Counted from the first letter of the stretch, positions 52,401 to 64,000 are shown. The stretch: DNA of 64,000 nt from Tomocerus qinae (GCA_020055645.1 CM034547.1:56112909-56176908); one strand, 5' to 3'. Program-made: numbers and translations. Notes: generated by a model not told the origin, from the letters alone.

Positions 52401-55400
52401 GAATGAACATGCTCTAAATGTATTTCCTCTTTGCCCTTCTTTCAGTTTCGACGTTAGGGGCAAGGGTTTGAAAACTGCCAAAACGTGGTCCTCAAAAATG
52501 GGATTTGACCGTCGAGCTGACTTCCAGGCTGGATCCTACCCGGCACATTTACTTGTTAACGACCTACAACTCGGTGACCAAGGCGTGTTCCGTTGTCGGG
52601 TGGATTTCCGAAACTCACCTACTCGAAATTCACTTGTCAATTTGACAGTTGTTGGTAAGTTCACACTACGTTTGTCTTTTCTCTTTGTTTCATAAGGTTT
52701 ATTCCCCATTGACTGATTCTGGCCTCTGGTACCCTCATATTGGACACTCGATCCCTTTTATCCTCTCTGCTCTTGCATTAAAAATGTTCTTAATTAGGAA
52801 CTTTGAGTTCTTCTTAATGTTACTCGCAGATACCTGTCTCCTTGATGTTTACAGCTGTTTAAAAGTATCTGTTTCACTGGGTACTAATAAATTAACTCCT
52901 GTGTTCATAATGTGCAGCAGTAAACACTTGCTAAAATATCTTTCTAATAGCTCATTCTTATAATTAAAACCCTGTAGGTATATACTAATTTGGAGAACAG
53001 TTTACAGCACTACTTTGAACTTATTGAAAGCAGATAGTATAGATATTAATTTTGCCTGTGAAGCAATATCCTTCCTTTTGACCTTGGCACATTGGGTAAG
53101 ATATAGATAGTGTTACTGATACAGTGATAAAAACCCGTGAACTTATGCCAAGGTGTGGAAAACTTTGCTCTACTTACAGCACTACAAAGCTGTGGAAGAT
53201 ACCTGTCGGTATACTCTATAGTACTATATGCTTCACTGTGCATGAAATCTGCTGCAGCCGAAAATGCAAGAGCCCATACTATAGTCACGCATTCTGAAAT
53301 ATTTGAAGGTTTGCTTTTTCAAGTAGCATCATGATATAAATATTATGAAATTGTGATACGGCGCTATTCGAATAAAATGAAAGCGGATAGTGTCATTTTA
53401 ATAAATGAAAGAAAACGATTTCTTTAACTGAGTTCTCTCTAATGGCAGGAGTAGCTTAAAACATTATCTTCTATATTTCTACGCTACATATTTCTCAAAG
53501 ACGCTATCAAGTAATATATCTGTTAAATGGAGGAAAATAATTAAAGAAAATTTTGCACATTTTAAGTGTTGCTCTTTTGTGGGCTAAAATCATTTCGTAT
53601 ACTTTAATTAGGTAGTCAAATCAGTATTAAATAAATTAGCTCTTGTGCAAACTTTACAATATCCTGTTCAGTCTTTTTGCAGGTAAACATACATCTTATA
53701 AAAATCAGATTGATGCTAGTAAAGCTTATGTTAATATTCTGTATTTATGAGACAGGGGTGACACTGGAAACGAAATAAGTAGTCTATAAACCTTATTGTA
53801 TGGCTGTAAATAATGAAAGATCAAAGATATAAACCTGACTTTGTAGTTTAAAGGAATCAATATGCCATAAATATAATCTTCTTTAACCAGGACAGAGTAC
53901 ATAGGTAGGTAAATGTACTATACCATTAAAACGGTAGGTAATGAATGTCGAAAAGTCAATATAGTGGCTTTCCATGTAGAACACCGATGAAGCGAAAACA
54001 TGACTTTGTGTGTAACTAAGCTCCAATTCCAACTAACTAATCAAAATCATCTGGGTTCATGCTTTATCGCTATTCTGCATATACAAATAGAGCAGAGCGG
54101 GCCAGGTGGGTTAATTAGAACAGTACCAACAAAAGGCATGAGATTGGATTCGCTAAAATTAATTTGCCACCTCTAAGGAAAAGTATGCCAAGGGCAGACG
54201 CTTCGAATTAAATTGAAGTAAGACACACCAAGTCAACAAAGGAACAAGTAAACTATAGATTCTCTTTACAAAGAGCAAGTGCCTCAGGGGTCCACAAACA
54301 CTGCTCCGAAATTTAATTAGTGATTTAAATATCAACTTTTGCGATAGGTACTAAAGCATATATACAACGGTTACACAAAATTGCCAATATAAGAAAAGGA
54401 ATTGGAGTTATAAGAGAGAATATTCTGAGTACATATCTTAACGTAATTGACCTATTTCCGAACAATATCTAAAAAAAATTCAGTAAAGGTACCTACTGAA
54501 TGCCGCTACCATTGAAATAAAATTCGGATAAGTCGGGTGAAGATTTATTTGGCTTTTACATAAGTGAAATATATATCCTACGCAGTACACACATTTGGAA
54601 GGATTTAAGCTTTATTGGGTCGCAACTCGGATGTCTATTAATGTTATGTAGCCAAAAACATACGACAGCTGCTTAGAAGAGAAAACTATACCAAATGGAA
54701 AGATATGCCTCTTCAAATCATCTAGTATTCGCTAATAAATTATTCTAAAAATAGTGATTAATAGTGATAACTAATGTGCGGAATCTCTAATAGGTAACTT
54801 CATAATTACTTGTTAAGGAACTGTGTAGAAACGTGCCTAACTATTAATAATTCCTTAACTCAGTTGTAAATTGTAAAATTAAGTTGCTTATGAGTGTAGA
54901 CAGAATGCACATGATATGGGAGTGTGTGTAGTAACTGGAAGATAAAGTGGCAATATAATATTGGTGTCATCAGCTAATGAAAAGACTAATGTAATGCTTA
55001 GTTAGCTTAGTATGTACGGAGTGTAGATGTAAGCGAAACATTTTATGGCTATTGTAGTTCCTACTTTCTCTGTTCATTGTACGTATCATTTTCCTACGTG
55101 CTTCTTTACATGCCTTTGGTGTCTACTTAGTTTGGTGCGAGCAAAACACAGAAAAATGATCGTATTATACTAATAAGTAGACGGTAGACTTTCGCAGCGC
55201 AAATTTTTCTGTCGAAAGTGGAGTAAAGAATAACTTTCACATGGGAAAAAAGTTTTGAGGTTTCCTAATTGTTATATAATGCATGGAAATGTAATAATAT
55301 TTATATCAGTACAAAGAGAATAACGTGTATACCGAGACATTTCGATCAAATAGAGTATACTGTTTGGATTGGATAAATACTAAGCATAGGTATTGGTGTT

Positions 55401-58400
55401 AGTTTTACGCATGTGGTACTTATATAGAACATATGGATGTTAATGCATAAGAAAATATTTGATTGGACTAGTATAGATGATTTTCCCGATAAAATGATAA
55501 ATATAAATTATTGTGTCTTGTTTTTTACCTTTATTCAGAATTTATTTTCAATAGAAATAGATCGTTGAATTTCGTACAGTTTGCTGTCTAAAGTTTGGAA
55601 ATGAATGGGTGAAAGAGCCCTGTTCTTGTTATGAGATGGATGAGATAGTCAAATTGAGAACCCCCGGGGAAGAAGGGCGGATCATTTTTGAAAGGGTTAA
55701 TTTCCTTGACAACTTGGCATTTGTCAACGTTGGTCACCTATAGGTTACCCGAAGTCCGTCTTAAGGGCAGCAGAGTTAAAGGCTCAATCGGCTTTTCGAA
55801 TGATAATTTAAGCGATTTCGTAAAATCTGTCTAACTAAAAAAGTTTGGACGTTGTCATAGTATCATAGCGTAATATTAGGAGAGTCAAATGGGAAATTTT
55901 ACTATCAGCAAATTTGGAGATTTAGAATTTGCAGATTTTTAGGGACGTTTTTTAAAAAAAACGTACGCTACTGTCTGTATCAATCTGCTATAAAATTGAT
56001 TATTGATTTCCCACTTGCTAAAGAACCGCAGCCAAAAAGAAATGACTCAAATTTTGAAAAGCAAATACACGGAATTCTCGATTCAAATATCCTTATTGTC
56101 GTCCAAGCTCTTTGGCCTGACTTAAATATTGAGAAAATATTGGAAACAAAAATACATTATGGCAACCAGTTCAAACATTAAAGCAAATAAATTAAACCAA
56201 ATGCTACCACTTTCCCTTTAATAATGAATTGCCAAATTTTAATTTTTGGGAATTTTCAACATTGCAAATTAATGTAGAGGTCAATAATAATAGATCTTCG
56301 TCATTCGTATTATGTATATTTTTGAAAACCGAAAACCTTCACTTTTTCGAAAGATTTATTACATAGGTATTACCTATTACTTCTATACTAAAATGTGCTA
56401 CACCATTAAGAAACAACTCTCAATATTCGCAACATTTAGAAGCCGCGGGTGATAAAGGCTTTCTGGACTGGTAATCTGAAAAAATCCCTGCTGGCCAAAG
56501 CAAAAATTCCTGATTTTTGAACACCATGAAATTCCACTGTCTCGTTTTAAAGACTGAGAATTGAACCAGTGCAGTATTTAGAAGTCCATTGTTTGGTATT
56601 TTGGTAAAAAGTTTCTTTATCTTGGATTTCGTGGAGGGGCAGGGGGGACATTTACTCCCTAAAACCTTAAAACTTTTTTTCCTTTTTCGCTTTTCTCTCA
56701 TTTTTGTTTTTCTCAATTTGTGTATTCAAAATTATTTAAAATTACGAAATATATTCAAAATTCTTCAAAATTAATCTAAAATACTAAATAAATTCAAAAT
56801 TACTCAAAATTACTAAAAACATCTAAATTCGTCATCTAAAGCCGTCATAATAACATCTAAATGTTATTATGACGGCTATGAAGTCAATAGCATGTTTTAA
56901 TCTCTTTCAGCAGCCAATATGAAACGAAAAACTGGGTACAGTCTTCGGGGGAGCAGTTACTGTACCCATGATAATTGTATTTTTCCCAGTTAAGTTTAAC
57001 GTATGCAGCAAAACTTCAAGCTTCAGCTTATTCTGGCTGCAGAAAGAGTCGGGAATTGGATTTAGAATCAGCGTATAACTTTTAATGGACCACCTTGTAC
57101 TGTTATATGTGGGGAAGCAAGCGTTGTTTTCAGTTTAGAAAAGTCACCACTATGTCATTACCACTAGTTACGTTGAATTTTATACAAAAACCTTCTCTGT
57201 TTGTTTGGGTACTCTGCTGTCGACTCATTTTTGATGGGGATTCGGGTAACTCCTGTATGGACGATTGCTAATATTTTTATTTGCAAAATTACGATTTATG
57301 ATCCGCCCTTATTGACTGGGGGTTCTGAATTATAGTTAGAATCATAGAATTGCACATATGTATCAATACCTCTTCAGGATGTTTGAGAAATGAAAATTCA
57401 CTTTTTTCATTTGTGGATCTAAATTGGACGATTTAGATCCACAGCCAAATCTGCACTCAAAGCCATATAGCTGTATGTATCCAATGGCAACCAACCTTTG
57501 GGTCATAGTATTCATAAGTCAAAACTGAGAGCTGATTTGGCTGTGGATCTAAATCGTCCAATTTAGATCCACAAATGAAAAAAGTGAATTTTCATTTTTC
57601 AAACATTCTGAAGAGGTAACCTGATACTCAAATCACTATAGCTACAGCAACTTTGATATGTATGCAGTGTTGGTAAGTGAACTGGGAATGCACCATAGTA
57701 CGTGATGTATCGTTAGCCTTGCATGTTTCTTTTATATTATTGCTACGTATTACATCTTTACGCCTTTCTGTCGGTCGAGGATGTATGTTTTCCGTTTTCT
57801 TTCTAGTTACTTTCCATCGTGTGTTTGTATTGCATGCATACCATGAGAAGCTTTCTGTCATGGCAGGATGGAATGTTGAAAGTTATGAAATGATAAATTT
57901 CACGGATGTAAGATCAAAAGAAAGTCGCAGGATTTTTAATTTTTGAAAATTCATGCAAAGTGCTTTTATAGCATTATAACATAACAAGCAGACAGAATGC
58001 CATTATGGAATGAGAGTGCACATTCTCGACATATTTTAGAGTCACTGTGTCTACTACCAACTACATAGTAATACGTGGAGAAAACGATGTCTTTTCCAAC
58101 CTCTACTGAACTTCCTTTGGCAGTTCAGCTTGCTAATCGATTTTTCCTTTCACATTGGATTCCGAAACTTTCTTTATCATTTGTTAACCATGAAATATAG
58201 ACAATCAAATCAAATTGACTTATACAGCTAGAAGTTTTACGACAATATTAAGTATTAGGACTTATATCTCTACCTTCTAACAATATTAATGATGATATAA
58301 ATCATTTCCCCAATGTATCGAGACATTTTTCAGACGCTGTTGTCACCGTAGTTTTATTACACGTATTTAAAATGTTATTCCAGATAGGAATGAGATTTCA

Positions 58401-61400
58401 TTGCAGTGAAAATGTATAGGCGGTTTTGATATGTACTATTTTGTTTGGAATGCATAATAGAGATTTCTTGCATAAACGTCAATGGTCAGCAATTGTCACT
58501 TAGTTAGCGTCCATTATTTTCTGGCAAGGAGTAAAATAACTTTTGATAAATTTCTATTTAGATATTATTAGTGTCTAAATGTATATATACCAGTATACTT
58601 GGACATAGATAGTTTCTAGTAGGGAATTAGAATTGGAAGGGATTTCATTCGGATACACTATCACTACACAACTATGGATAGGGAAGTAATGTAAACTATC
58701 TTAACCGTGTGTTTGCTTGCGACAGGTATTGCGTGACCAAAGATTTATTTTTGTGAAAATTAAAGTGCATTTCTGCAACTGCTACTAATTTGTAGCTGCA
58801 TGGAAATAAATTAGATGTAGATATCTGAGCCATTGCATTAAGATTTATTGACAGCAGGACACATTTTCAGAGTTGCAGGAAATTACAATGTCTGAAATTG
58901 GATATCAAGTAAGGAATTTCTTATCTTTGTGAAAATAGTACAGCCAGGTATGGTTACAATTTAAAATGTGTGGCTGGCAAACAAGAAATCGTGGAATTTC
59001 TAACGATGATACGGAAGGACAAAAAGAAGTTTCTTAGTTTATTTTTACAATTTATGATAGTGAAGGTTTAGGCAAGGAAAAACTCCGGTTAACTATACAC
59101 AATAGGAAAGAGTCCATGGGGTCGGTAAACAAGAGTACAGAGACACAGTAAATAACTTATGTTTGTACGATCAGTTCGTTTCGTTTGACTGTGTCACTCA
59201 CATTGTGGACACAATGGTAATAATATGGATGTACTTATTGTTAGAGAGGTACCTATTCAAAGTATCTGTTTAGGATACACAATACGGTGTGTATGTGGAA
59301 TGGTACTTTCCTTTGAATTCCATACAATGGCAACTAGATATAACTCAGAATAAACAAACATCGATTTGGAGCAGAGGAGAGGTAAACTAGCGAAACTAAC
59401 AAGCCGTGTCATGATATTATCTATACAATGTTCTACCTATGCTTTGCCAGTTTGCCACTGCTGTCATTGTTGTTGTCACAGTTGTCTAGCAGCCTTCCAT
59501 GTTACTCCGATCCTTGTCTTTCCCTCGAACTTTCACTGATGTCAGAAGCTCAATATACATGAATTTTGAATACATACAAAAATTATCCTTAAATATACGC
59601 ACAATCACTACGTTATTTCTACACTTTTCTGATGCTATAGCCCAATTTCATCACTTTTCAATTCATTATAGTTGCGTTGCTTTACGTGATTCCAATCTGA
59701 ACAGCTGTCTACAAACTACGAACCGTATTTCTTCAAATAATTCCATTTTCGTAATTGAATGTACTACGTACTTTAATTTCGTTCAATATAATACATCATT
59801 TCTAAATTATTGGCTGAATTAAAATAATCATTTCATATATATTACATCATGCTATATAGATATTTTCTAATTTCTCAGGAGATGTGTAATACTTCAATAT
59901 TATAAGAATTCCACTCCAATAATTATATGATTAATCGTGTAGTTATGTAATATGTGGTGGGCATTATTATTGTAATGATGTAGGAACATGACCCTATTTT
60001 TATAACTACTTATATTTTTATTTTTATAACTTTATAACTTGATGGTATTTTCAAAAGACTTTACTGCTTCCTTAGAGGTGCAATGATATGGCTGCTTCAA
60101 TTGACAAGGGAAAATGATAACAGAAACTATTATTACCTATAATATTATCATGAACTTACAGCAATTTATGAGTTTCATCTTTTATAACAGACAACTTCAC
60201 ATTGTAAACAAAGAACATAGAATAAAATACAAATAAGTAATTGTCTTTTCATAGTAATAGAAATTGTTAGCCAGTTGTGGAAGTAGAAGATCGCTTGAAC
60301 GTATGAGTATAAGTGAAAATCAAGAATTATGGGCTTAGTCTGTCAACGAATATTAATGAAATCAAATGGTATGTAATAGTGGGGCCATTGACATCGATGT
60401 TACAGATAGTTTTCATTTTCTCTGCTTTTAATCTTGAAGAAAGTAAACCAAGTGCTAAAAGGTGCATGTCTGTGTTGATTCTAGTGCCACCCACTTCGCC
60501 AATTATTTACGATGCATCAGGAGAAGTCGTCTCATCTGTTGTTGGTCCATATGTTGAAGGCTCAGACGTTCTCTTGAGATGTCGTGTCAGTGGAGGTAAG
60601 ATAATATGATTTTGTATAAATTTCTTCGTATTGTACTGTTTACTTAATTATACTAACAAATCTATTGTTTGATAAAGCTGCTAAAAGCTACAGTGAATAT
60701 AATGGACCCTTAATAAAAGTTCTACAAACTACTATGAAAGCGTCCATGCTTTCGAATCAAATATATTAAACACGTGTGTGTGCCATTGCATATGAATTTC
60801 TTTGGTATATCAAGCTGCTTATGTAGAAATATTATTCGTGAATCTGAATGTCACAAAGATAGGAATTATCCAGGTACAATATTTTAACAATGCCTAAAGT
60901 TGGAAACGCACAGTGCGTGCATAACGCATGGCAAGTCTCACTTTAAAAAACTTTTTTACTCCACACATTTACATTGTTCTGACTTTTTTGCAAAGTACAG
61001 CAATGCTTCGTTTTTAGTCACCAACTAAACATACCTATACCTTTATTATGATATAAATTCATTGTGAGTACTTACACTAGTTAGATTGTTAGCAAAGCTA
61101 GCCAAAAAAGTTCTTACTATTCTTTTCTACAGAATTCTCTTTGAGTACACCACGCGGAAGCATTCTTTATTATTATTATCATTATTATAAAAATTTTATA
61201 TAGTAAAAGGGGATAGTAAACGCATAGGTGTATCATTTATCACAATTCTCACATATAAGATTTGCGTACCCTACAGACAGGTCAGACATACTAAAATGTA
61301 CATAGATATGCATTTGTCATAATATATACGTACTTACTATGATGTAGTAGTGTATTATAGGTTTTACATAGTCTCAAGAAGGAAACATAAAATGTATGTT

Positions 61401-63047
61401 CATCATTTATAACCGTGAATGAAAAGACGTAGCATTTTGATGCTCAAATATCATAGGATAGTAGATTGTCGTTTCGGGGGAGCCGACTTTTTCTTGCATT
61501 ACGCTCTTTATAACATATTGACTATAACATTGTATTGTGGACCAATTGCCAGCCCCACTTGGCTTCCTTTTACCTTTGCCATGACTTTCTCTGAGGCTAA
61601 AATTTGACTCGTTTTCACGTGTTGTATTTTAGTGATGGAAGTTGCCCAACAGTCCGCTCGTTTCCCCATCCGTCTCCCGACGCATTCCTTTCTTATGTAT
61701 ATCCGTAGAATATTCTCTCGGATCAGCAAGCTAAAAAGGCAATTCGAGTCTGCCAATGAGATAGAACAGAATGTCTATGTAATATATACATATGTAGTAT
61801 ACACTGGTATATATTTATAGTGTCTGTACTTTATTTCTCATTACAACGCACCCTTTCTCCACATCTCTATTATAGGAAGCATAAAAATCAGCCAGGAGCT
61901 ATTTCATCGCAGGTTTGAAGACTCACTTTATCTGAATGGATCCCATTTGCCCTATTTATGCTGTTATTCAAATTTAAAGTTTTCTCATGGAATAAAATTT
62001 TATGTGAAAGAAATATAGACATGCAAGTATGTAGTTGGTGGAAGAGAGTACAATGAAATTATAATACAGTAATTTTTACCCTTACAGCTATTAACATCAG
62101 GCTCTGTATATATATTTTGCGTACCGTATGCATAACACATGTATAGTAAGAAGTTAATTATGTAAATAAAAGCTCCTTTAAGTAGTGAGTATCTTTCTGT
62201 TGTGGGACTAGAGGGAAACTATTAGAAGGTTTCTTTGTGAAAGTTTCTTTTCTGTAAAGTATAGCTATAAAATATTTGTATGCGCAAGCAAGTTTGGATA
62301 CAATTAGCATAGAAGTGCATTACAAACAGTGGCAGGAGAATAGAATGCCAAAGTAATTGGACTAGTCTACTTCTGAAATAGTTTAGATCAGAAAGGCATT
62401 CGGAAAATGCAATAGAGTCAGCTGTTTACATGCAACTGATATTTATTATAGTCTAGAAAGGCAAAGTAAGACAATCCAGCACGATAGAAGTACACAGTCT
62501 ACAAATACAAAACACAACATCCTGATTCAGTAAAAGTGCAACGGAAGGGAAAGGGAAGTGAAATGCACTCACGTTCGCACCATAAATACCCAGATACGTT
62601 ACATATCTCATTGCATAGCAGAAATACCAGAAGAAACCACAAAGAAATAACTATCACTCTTTTTGTACAAATGCCATTTCCGTTCTATATATTTACTACA
62701 TTTGCCTGTCTGCTGAGTATATAATAAAGAGCATACCTATGTAAGCTGGGCTGAAAATGATTTTAGTGAACTAGTAAAGTGAGTGAACGATGGTAGTTGT
62801 TATTCAATTGAGTAAATTGAGTCGTGCTTCGTTTAAATTGTAGGTCAGCCCGAGCCCGTGGTCTCATGGTACGTGAATGGAGAGCTGGAAGATTCAACAT
62901 CACATGTTGACCCTTACGGGGATGTGATCAATGACTTACTTTTCCGAGGACTGAATAGATCTCACTTGAACTCGCAATTTTCATGTAAGGCCTCCAATAC
63001 CCGCCTTATTCAACCCGTAGAGAGATCCGTCGCTTTGGATTTGAACT
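46314..63047 (+). CDS. Sidestep-family Ig cell-surface protein, partial gene (4 exons)
   Basis: Four exons (46314-46446, 52446-52654, 60485-60595, 62844-63047) join through introns of phase 2, 1 and 1 into one uninterrupted frame of about 219 codons. The product covers two tandem Ig domains. Family hallmarks seen: MPCDI and VLWFRES in the first strand pair, [12 protein letters not shown] across the first junction, [16 protein letters not shown] at the end of Ig1, [10 protein letters not shown] as the inter-domain linker and [18 protein letters not shown] opening Ig2. In Drosophila, Sidestep is a single-pass membrane protein on target tissue that binds Beaten-path receptors on axons; this gene should act similarly at the cell surface. 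Missing here: signal peptide, further Ig domains, transmembrane segment and tail. Introns are about 6.0, 7.8 and 2.2 kb. The family call is strong. Which paralogue (side or side-II to side-VIII) is undecided. Confidence 0.9.
50878..50944 (+). CDS. Candidate exon inside the left hairpin arm, unknown protein
   Basis: A strong acceptor (GTTTTTCTTCTTCATAG, ending at 50877) is followed by an open stretch encoding [18 protein letters not shown] and then a consensus donor GTAAGTAA at 50945. It ends at phase 1 if read from its first base. Its mirror copy with the same splice signals sits on the minus strand at 51265-51331. I do not recognise the protein. It could be a captured or duplicated host exon or chance, and no upstream exon was found. 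Confidence 0.3.
51108..51157 (+). CDS. Candidate terminal exon in the hairpin loop
   Basis: The acceptor TACAATTTTGCAG ends at 51107. Entering in the phase left by 50878-50944, it reads [16 protein letters not shown] and stops at TAG (51155-51157), just where the right hairpin arm begins. The basic, lysine-rich end could be a real C-terminus. Support rests only on splice signals and matching phase. Confidence 0.22.
52446..52654 (+). CDS. Side-family exon B: second half of Ig domain 1
   Basis: The acceptor TTTGCCCTTCTTTCAG has a good pyrimidine tract and ends at 52445; the donor GTAAGT starts at 52655. The exon encodes [50 protein letters not shown] and VNLTVV. DQGVFRC is the DxGxYxC-type Ig motif with the second cysteine of Ig1, and [11 protein letters not shown] is a signature of the Side family. 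NLT near the end is an N-glycosylation sequon. The open frame runs upstream of 52446 to a methionine at 52315 and on into the intron by chance; the family alignment and splice signals place the true borders inside that longer ORF. The exon starts inside a phase-2 codon and ends at phase 1. Confidence 0.92.
56725..56832. repeat. AT-rich tandem array of TTCAAAATTA-type units
   Basis: Imperfect repeats of about 9-12 bases (TTCAAAATTA, CTCAAAATTA, TTTAAAATTA) inside the 1.67-kb element. Confidence 0.55.
56840..56877. repeat. Perfect 17-bp hairpin with 4-base loop
   Basis: AGCCGTCATAATAACAT, loop CTAA, then the exact reverse complement. It lies inside the 1.67-kb transposon and may be an internal structural element. 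The stem is too short to suggest a microRNA precursor. Confidence 0.7.
57367..57618. repeat. 85-bp-arm inverted repeat with a nested palindrome in each arm
   Basis: Arms 57367-57451 and 57534-57618 are nearly identical when inverted. Inside each arm, GTGGATCTAAAT and ATTTAGATCCAC face each other about 6 bases apart, so the 12-mer occurs four times and the DNA could form either one long hairpin or two small ones. It begins about 40 bp to the right of the 1.67-kb transposon. No coding sequence. Confidence 0.85.
60485..60595 (+). CDS. Side-family exon C: linker and start of Ig domain 2
   Basis: The acceptor ...GATTCTAG ends at 60484 and the donor GTAAGATA starts at 60596. The split codon G|TG gives valine, producing [16 protein letters not shown]. 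The exon continues with [20 protein letters not shown], whose cysteine is the first of Ig2. The 111-base length is a multiple of three and both borders are phase 1, so this exon could be skipped without a frameshift, though skipping would destroy Ig2. The VPP linker joins smoothly to the LTVV end of exon B, which supports the splice model. Confidence 0.9.
60596..62843 (+). other. Intron between Side exons C and D
   Basis: A phase-1 intron of about 2.2 kb, GTAAGA to TTGTAG. It includes a short ATT-type microsatellite near 61168-61189. The open frames in it (61419-61607, 61632-61820, 62536-62724) have no domain or splice support. Confidence 0.8.
61168..61189. repeat. ATT microsatellite
   Basis: TATTATTATTATCATTATTATA, an interrupted trinucleotide repeat in the intron between Side exons C and D. 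Confidence 0.6.
62844..63047 (+). CDS. Side-family exon D: remainder of Ig domain 2
   Basis: The acceptor TTTAAATTGTAG ends at 62843 and the donor GTAAGTAC starts at 63048. The split codon G|GT gives glycine, making [19 protein letters not shown]. The core tryptophan of Ig2 is in VSWYVNG, and the second cysteine is in FSCKASN. The exon ends RSVALDLN, the usual transition to the third Ig domain. NRS (in GLNRSH) is a potential N-glycosylation site. It is 204 bases long with phase 1 at both ends, matching exon C. The next exon must start with two bases completing a T-initial codon and is probably beyond base 64000. Confidence 0.92.
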
Positions 63048-64000
63048 GTAAGTACAAGTTATCAAAATATTATTTCAATGTGTGGCATAGTACTAGCATG
63101 CAAGCCTTTGGTAATGGGAATTCATTCAAATATTTCTGTTAATAGCTACACAGTCATATTATTAATGAATTGACACACTTCTCTACTATTAATATGTACG
63201 CAATAGTGTAACTTTTATGGTTTCGGTGAAAGCTAAAGGAAATAACTGCGTACAGTAGGAAACATACAAGTGAAAGTGAGAAAAGTCCACGAGGAAATAA
63301 AACCTTATGCGATTTCACTTTGTTTTCATTGTATGCAAAAATATTCTCTCTCTGAAAAATTGATGGGTTCCTAGTTCAGGCACGCTTTTCCGTACACATA
63401 CTACCAACATAAACTTTATAGTAGTAGTAGAATGTTGTAGTAGATTACAGTGTATTTAGTGTTAGTATATTGTACAACATGTGTTCGTAAGAAAGAGTAG
63501 TCTCCCTTATCTCACACTGTGTGAAAGGCATGACAAAATAATAGACTGCCTCTATATCTACAGCGACAACGCTCCCTCGCTTATTCATTCACTTTTTCCA
63601 ACCTTTTTACTGCATTCTTTTTTCATACTCAAACCTCACCTACCACTGCATAGCACATAGGATTGTTTGAATGTACTTTGTAAGAAACACATTAAACAGA
63701 AACGTGAGTCCATTTCACCAGTTCTGCCAAAGCGAAGCAAATCCATGCTGTCTACGTAAATGCTAGGTTGATTTGAGAAAGACTCACGCGAATATCCCGT
63801 CTGTCTATCTTATAGTAGACGTGAGCTTCGATAAACATGGAACAAGTGTCGAAATAGAAATCAATCATTAAACCCATGTGTAAGTAGGGAACGTTACAAA
63901 GCTTCCAATTGTATTCTCTGTATAGTTAAATAGTCATAGGCTCAAATCCTTGTATTAATTGTGTTACGTTTTGTTCGTGTCATTACTACTGCCAAGTCAA
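63048..64000 (+). other. Start of the next Side intron, to window edge
   Basis: This begins with the consensus donor GTAAGTAC. No following exon with the third-Ig pattern is visible before the window ends, so the gene is taken to continue beyond it. It contains a small TAGTAG-rich patch near 63420-63445. Confidence 0.7.

Larger units (their letters stand above)
46447..52445 (+). other. Intron between Side exons A and B
   Basis: A phase-2 intron of about 6.0 kb bounded by GTAACG and TTTCAG. It holds the 229-bp-arm inverted repeat at 50827-51382 described separately. A hydrophobic open frame at 49518-49802 (+) arises from a pyrimidine-rich tract and has no recognisable domain. No other gene, RNA or repeat is visible to me in the rest. 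Confidence 0.8.
55656..57327. mobile_element. Degenerate DNA transposon, about 1.67 kb
   Basis: The ends share 25 of 30 positions when inverted. The left starts GAGAACCCCC and continues to AAGGGCGGATCAT; the right is the inverted CAGAACCCCC...AAGGGCGGATCAT. AATT flanks both sides (55652-55655 and 57328-57331) and may be a short target duplication. The GGGCGGATC motif resembles hAT-type ends, but a 4-bp flank is not typical of hAT, so the superfamily is left open. The interior has only short open frames (for example 55996-56181 + and 56420-56716 -) without transposase motifs, so it is decayed or non-autonomous. Confidence 0.6.
52655..60484 (+). other. Intron between Side exons B and C
   Basis: A phase-1 intron of about 7.8 kb bounded by GTAAGT and TTCTAG. 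It contains the degenerate transposon at 55656-57327 and the neighbouring inverted repeat at 57367-57618. I see no coding sequence in 52655-55650 or 57620-60484, only AT-rich sequence with short runs such as the TTTTTATA-rich tract near 60000. Confidence 0.8.

Noticed and set aside
53046..53334. Opposed open frames on both strands at about the same place
   Set aside because: No domain and no splice signals; typical overlapping chance frames.
63564..63670. Possible next Side exon after CTATATCTACAG
   Set aside because: In the required phase the translation soon becomes unlike an Ig domain and reaches a stop; no Cys/Trp pattern of Ig3.
1..64000. tRNA, rRNA, CRISPR or retroelement reverse-transcriptase sequences
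   Set aside because: I looked for T-loop motifs (GGTTCGAATC-like), regular spaced repeats and RT motifs on both strands and saw none; near matches such as GGTTCGAGT at 32706 and 34490 lack an acceptor stem and anticodon arm.

Overview
This is AT-rich eukaryotic, almost certainly arthropod, nuclear DNA. There are no closely packed long ORFs, no operons and no bacterial-type genes. The only clear protein-coding signal is a set of small exons with GT/AG borders and matching phases. They join into one reading frame for the extracellular part of a Sidestep (Side) family immunoglobulin-superfamily cell-surface protein, a family known from insects and other arthropods as ligands of Beaten-path receptors in motor-axon guidance. 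The species and the exact side paralogue cannot be named from this window.

Layout: bases 1-46313 hold no gene I can support. They contain scattered mobile elements: a 1.08-kb element with 335-bp terminal inverted repeats (11130-12208), a 153-bp hAT-like MITE (18935-19087), a 665-bp Foldback-type element whose arms are 16-bp tandem repeats and which is flanked by a perfect 9-bp duplication (40346-41010), and a small inverted-repeat/satellite block (44637-45030). The Side-family gene lies on the + strand, with exons at 46314-46446, 52446-52654, 60485-60595 and 62844-63047. They encode Ig domain 1 (split by an intron) and Ig domain 2. The signal-peptide exon upstream and the later Ig, transmembrane and cytoplasmic exons downstream were not found, so the gene is partial and probably runs past the right edge.

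The introns of this gene carry most of the other structure: a near-perfect 229-bp-arm hairpin (50827-51382) whose arms contain what looks like a spliceable coding exon, a degenerate 1.67-kb DNA transposon (55656-57327), and beside it an 85-bp-arm inverted repeat with a second palindrome nested in each arm (57367-57618). The most unusual item is the 229-bp hairpin: it looks like a recent inverted duplication of part of a gene and could produce double-stranded (hairpin/siRNA) RNA.
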